Assembly (NCBI GenBank): GCA_025738555.1 | Contig: JAOVFP010000011.1 | Coordinates: forward strand, 4,526,001 to 4,590,000 | Origin: Cyathus striatus | Taxonomy: Eukaryota > Basidiomycota > Agaricomycetes > Agaricales > Nidulariaceae | Length of the DNA stretch: 64,000 nucleotides | Direction: 5' to 3' | Shown: piece after piece, positions 61,597 through 64,000 of the stretch | Numbering within the stretch: the first letter of the stretch is position 1 | How the letters are laid out: every line of letters starts with the position of its first letter | Program-made: the position numbers and the translations under genes | Notes under the pieces: model-generated | Databases searched by the model: none | What the model saw: only the letters and a program-made list of their open reading frames with translations | What the model was told of the DNA's origin: nothing

Positions 61597-63013
61597 ATGG
61601 AAACTCAAACCAATACCCTACTATCTTCAGGTGGTGAACATATTGTGGTCACGACTCGAGTTCAAAAGATTTCCATTCTTCGTTTTTTCCGAAGAGCTCC
61701 AGAGGACCACGCCACTACCCATGGAATGCACTCGCCGCGTCAAGTAAAGAAGTCCAAGAGCGATAGAAAAGCGAAAAAATCTGCGTTGATAATTCGCTCA
61801 TTGATTGTTGGTTCTGGCAATTCTGTTGTAGCGGTCACACCCGCTGCGACAAGATCGCATATGAGCAAAGTCAAATCGCAGCTTGGGCAGCCCAGCTCAG
61901 CCAAACGAGTCATTGATCAGTTACGGTGCTTGCCTGCATTCGACTCTGGGGAGTCGTCCTTGCAGATTTCTCACCCTATCCATGCCGTTTGCCTCGAGCA
62001 CACGGAAGCCGAAGCAGATAACATACATTTCTCTAAATTATCTTACGATGGCCCAACTATTAACCAGCTCGGCTTTCCTGCCATTGTTTCTGCCCCAATT
62101 GATAACTTGGCTACACTATTTACTGAAATGCACGTAGTGGATCTCATCAGTACCCCAATGCTTGGACTTGGTCAGCCAGGAGATGGAAATGGTATTCTGG
62201 TTGGTTCTGTTCCCACCGCGGAAACTGTTATAGAAGGCATAAAACAGATTACTCCCGAGCTTATGGCGCTGGGCTATGCCACTGGTAAAGCAATAATCCC
62301 CGACCACACAGGCTTGTATACTCCTTTTGTCAATCACTCTTCTATTCACCAATATAAACAGGTGTTTATCCTCCTACTGATCGCATGTCAGTCTTGACCT
62401 GTAAGTTTATGAATATGCACCTCTTCGATATTCCTGTTCAAAGTGGATATTAGATTGGTGGGGCCTTGAACTTGTGCTCCCTGCGCCTACTATTGCATAT
62501 CTAGATGTGTGGTTGTCTCCTTTCTGTGCTCTTTCCTAATTGTTCACATTTTGACCAGAATGTCCAATCCATCTCAAACGCGGTTGTGAACTTCCTTTCA
62601 GCACTCGCATTGATAAACAATGGTGTACGAGAGATTTTACCATTTATTCGATATATAGGGCAGTTTGTTGAATTTGAGTTCAATACAATTCGGAAGCAAG
62701 ATAAAGGACAAGGGGTAGTATGTGCAGCGACATGGTGCGGTCAAGCGTCATATTTAAATGTGTTCTCTGATTGTTTTGATCTTTCTCGCAGGATTATGCC
62801 TGCGGCAATGGTATTTATTTGTACCACTTGAATATAAGACATCGATCACTAACAATAATATATATATAGGTTCCTCGTCCATGGGATTTTGCTCCTCCGC
62901 CTCAAATTATAGGGTCAACGGAAAAGATTTTGCCCGAAACGTCAATCCCTAAACCTACCCCCCCGATAGCAGACAGTCCACTGGGCATGGTTACCACCGA
63001 GACATCTTCGTAG
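61597..63013 (+). CDS. Unknown multi-exon protein
   Basis: Exons from 61597 to about 62334, then 62363-62401, 62455-62504, 62561-62733, 62793-62811 and 62871-63013, all joins in frame, about 387 aa. The start is the ATG at 61597 (METQTNTLLSSGGEHIVVTT). The N-terminal third is basic (RFFRRAPEDH, KSDRKAKKSALIIRS). The middle contains SAPIDNLATLFTEMHVVDLI and ETVIEGIKQITPELMALGYA. The part after the introns is better structured: LTYWWGLELVLPAPTIAYLD, VQSISNAVVNFLSALALINN, GVREILPFIRYIGQFVEFEF. A Pro-rich tail closes (MVPRPWDFAPPPQIIGS). I do not recognise the family. The repeated restoration of frame across introns shows it is a real gene. Confidence 0.72.
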
Positions 63014-63320
63014 ATTGCACAATCCACGTAGTCTCATCTAATAGACCCCGCCTCCACTTTATGACCGATGAACGAACGAATGTTAACGATTAACGATATA
63101 TATGACGAATCTTATTTCCGTGTCCTTATATTGGGTATTGTAGAACTACAGCTGTATTTATATATCAAGTTTACAGCTCCCCCATATACTTACATTACTT
63201 TGATGATTATGAAATTTTTTGTACAGTAACTCAACAGTAACTTAGTACGTGACATTGTTCTTCCTGTGAAGGATTTAAAGCAGTACCTCTTAAGAAGTGT
63301 GCTGGTCTAAAACAAAAAAG
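63014..63320. other. Intergenic
   Basis: About 300 bp between the unknown gene and the tRNA. A T6 run on the minus strand just before 63321 would terminate Pol III transcription of the tRNA. Confidence 0.5.
63312..63317 (-). terminator. Pol III terminator of tRNA-Ala
   Basis: A run of six T on the minus strand, a few bases after the tRNA 3' end. Confidence 0.75.
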
Positions 63321-63416
63321 TGGACATTTGGAGGATTGAACTCCAGACCTCACGCATGTGCAAGTATTAATGCGAAGCGTGCGCGCTACCACTGTGCCAA
63401 ATGCCCATATATTAAG
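63321..63416 (-). tRNA. tRNA-Ala (anticodon CGC), with intron
   Basis: Minus strand. The acceptor stem GGGCATT pairs with AATGTCC (one G-U pair) and is followed by discriminator A. The D arm is GGCACAGTGGTAGCGC. The anticodon stem CACGC pairs with GCGTG around a loop TTCGCA...T carrying anticodon CGC. The T arm is TGGAG-TTCAATC-CTCCA, perfectly paired. About 14 nt between position 37 and position 38 are a typical tRNA intron. A T6 terminator follows directly. Confidence 0.9.
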
Positions 63417-63505
63417 TTGCAAAATAACGGCATCAGGGCGGAAATGATAATAAATGGGGAACGATCGGGGGAAAGGGACTGACCAGCAGTTGCGTATGAA
63501 CAAGT

Positions 63506-64000
63506 TTAACCGGTCCGCAGCTTTGAAAGATGAGGATGGGGACGAGCTTCTAACAGCCAGGCCAGAAGCAGTCCATTCTGTTGTAAATAAGTAGCATGAT
63601 TTTGGTCCATAAAGAAATAGACTACAGCCCAAGCCACATGATGTTCCACAAGAAAAGCAAACATATGAAGAAAGCCGTTTCCTAGAGACCAGGGATGATG
63701 TGACAATAATTACAGACCGTATGCATGCTTCCGGTAGAACATGTGAATTCTCTCAGGAATTTCCCCGCGGTGTAGAAGGACATGGGACCCTAGCAGTAAG
63801 AGTGGGCTTTGGATGTCTAAGGCGAGGGAAGGTTCTCTCGTGAAATTAAGTAGAGCCAGACTGCGCTGTGGAGTGCGAAGAGCTTGTAACCAGTTGCATA
63901 GTAAGCCACGGTCTAGAGGAGACCTGTCGCGGCCGAGTAGTTCCGAAGAGCTGGCCACAAGGTAGGGTAGCGTTGCAAGATGCTACCGGTCATGTCGTTC
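63506..64000 (-). CDS. Unknown gene, 3' part only (runs off window)
   Basis: Two minus-strand frames (63506-63706 and 63710 to about 63985) join over a very short 36-nt intron (GTCTGT...CTCTAG) that restores the frame HAYGNGFLHMFAFLVEHH. Readable parts are LLGRDRSPLDRGLLCNWLQA, LGSHVLLHRGEIPERIHMFY and MDQNHATYLQQNGLLLAWLL. The C-terminus is basic (EARPHPHLSKLRTG). I do not recognise the family. The 5' end lies beyond the window. Confidence 0.45.

Overview
The window looks like nuclear DNA of a mushroom-forming basidiomycete (Agaricomycetes type). Nearly every gene is split by short GT-AG introns of about 50-70 nt. The gene content also fits: F-box families, small RING/coiled-coil proteins, tandem P450s, a KRE9-like secreted protein and SLAC1/TehA-type carriers. 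I rebuilt exon joins by hand from splice signals and reading frame, so exact junctions are models.

Region 1 (1-11.7 kb): three RING-finger/coiled-coil genes (220-1627 +, 4959-5916 +, 8326-9513 -) share an intron at the same codon. Among them lie ribosomal protein L11 (RPL11, -), a U6 snRNA gene (-), and a serine-rich coiled-coil gene (9870-11729 +).

Region 2 (12.4-24.1 kb): an F-box/LRR-like family has one broken copy (12408-13695), one intact copy (13912-15243) and a distant intact copy (22834-24145 -). A separate F-box gene (15928-17390), a nitronate monooxygenase (17597-18941 -) and the APC/C activator Cdc20 (20701-22585 +) lie between them.

Region 3 (24.4-29.4 kb): a tandem pair of membrane-anchored cytochrome P450 genes on the minus strand, followed downstream by a small P450 relic.

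Region 4 (29.6-40.65 kb): a nest of transposons. A 7.8-kb DNA transposon (32090-39928) has an 8-bp target duplication (ATCACCGA) and encodes a Ulp1-type protease plus a large RNase H-like transposase, both broken by in-frame TGA codons. It is interrupted by a 663-bp MITE (37833-38495). A related MITE to the left is split by a hAT element (29737-31267, 8-bp duplication). A third MITE copy to the right is split by a TA-flanked MITE (40219-40604).

Region 5 (40.9-50.3 kb): housekeeping genes: a UBL-WLM metalloprotease (-), RNA polymerase II subunit RPB7 (+), a KRE9-like small secreted protein (+), a class V aminotransferase/cysteine desulfurase-like gene (-) and DNA polymerase delta subunit 4 (+). 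Two 1,070-bp Mutator-like MITEs in opposite orientation, each with its own 9-bp duplication, sit in the divergent promoter between the last two.

Region 6 (51.2-64 kb): a phenol-hydroxylase-type FAD monooxygenase (+), an ADIP/Msd1-like coiled-coil gene (-), two tandem SLAC1/TehA-type transporters (-), an unknown conserved-looking gene (61597-63013 +), an intron-containing tRNA-Ala(CGC) (-) and the 3' part of an unknown gene running off the right edge.
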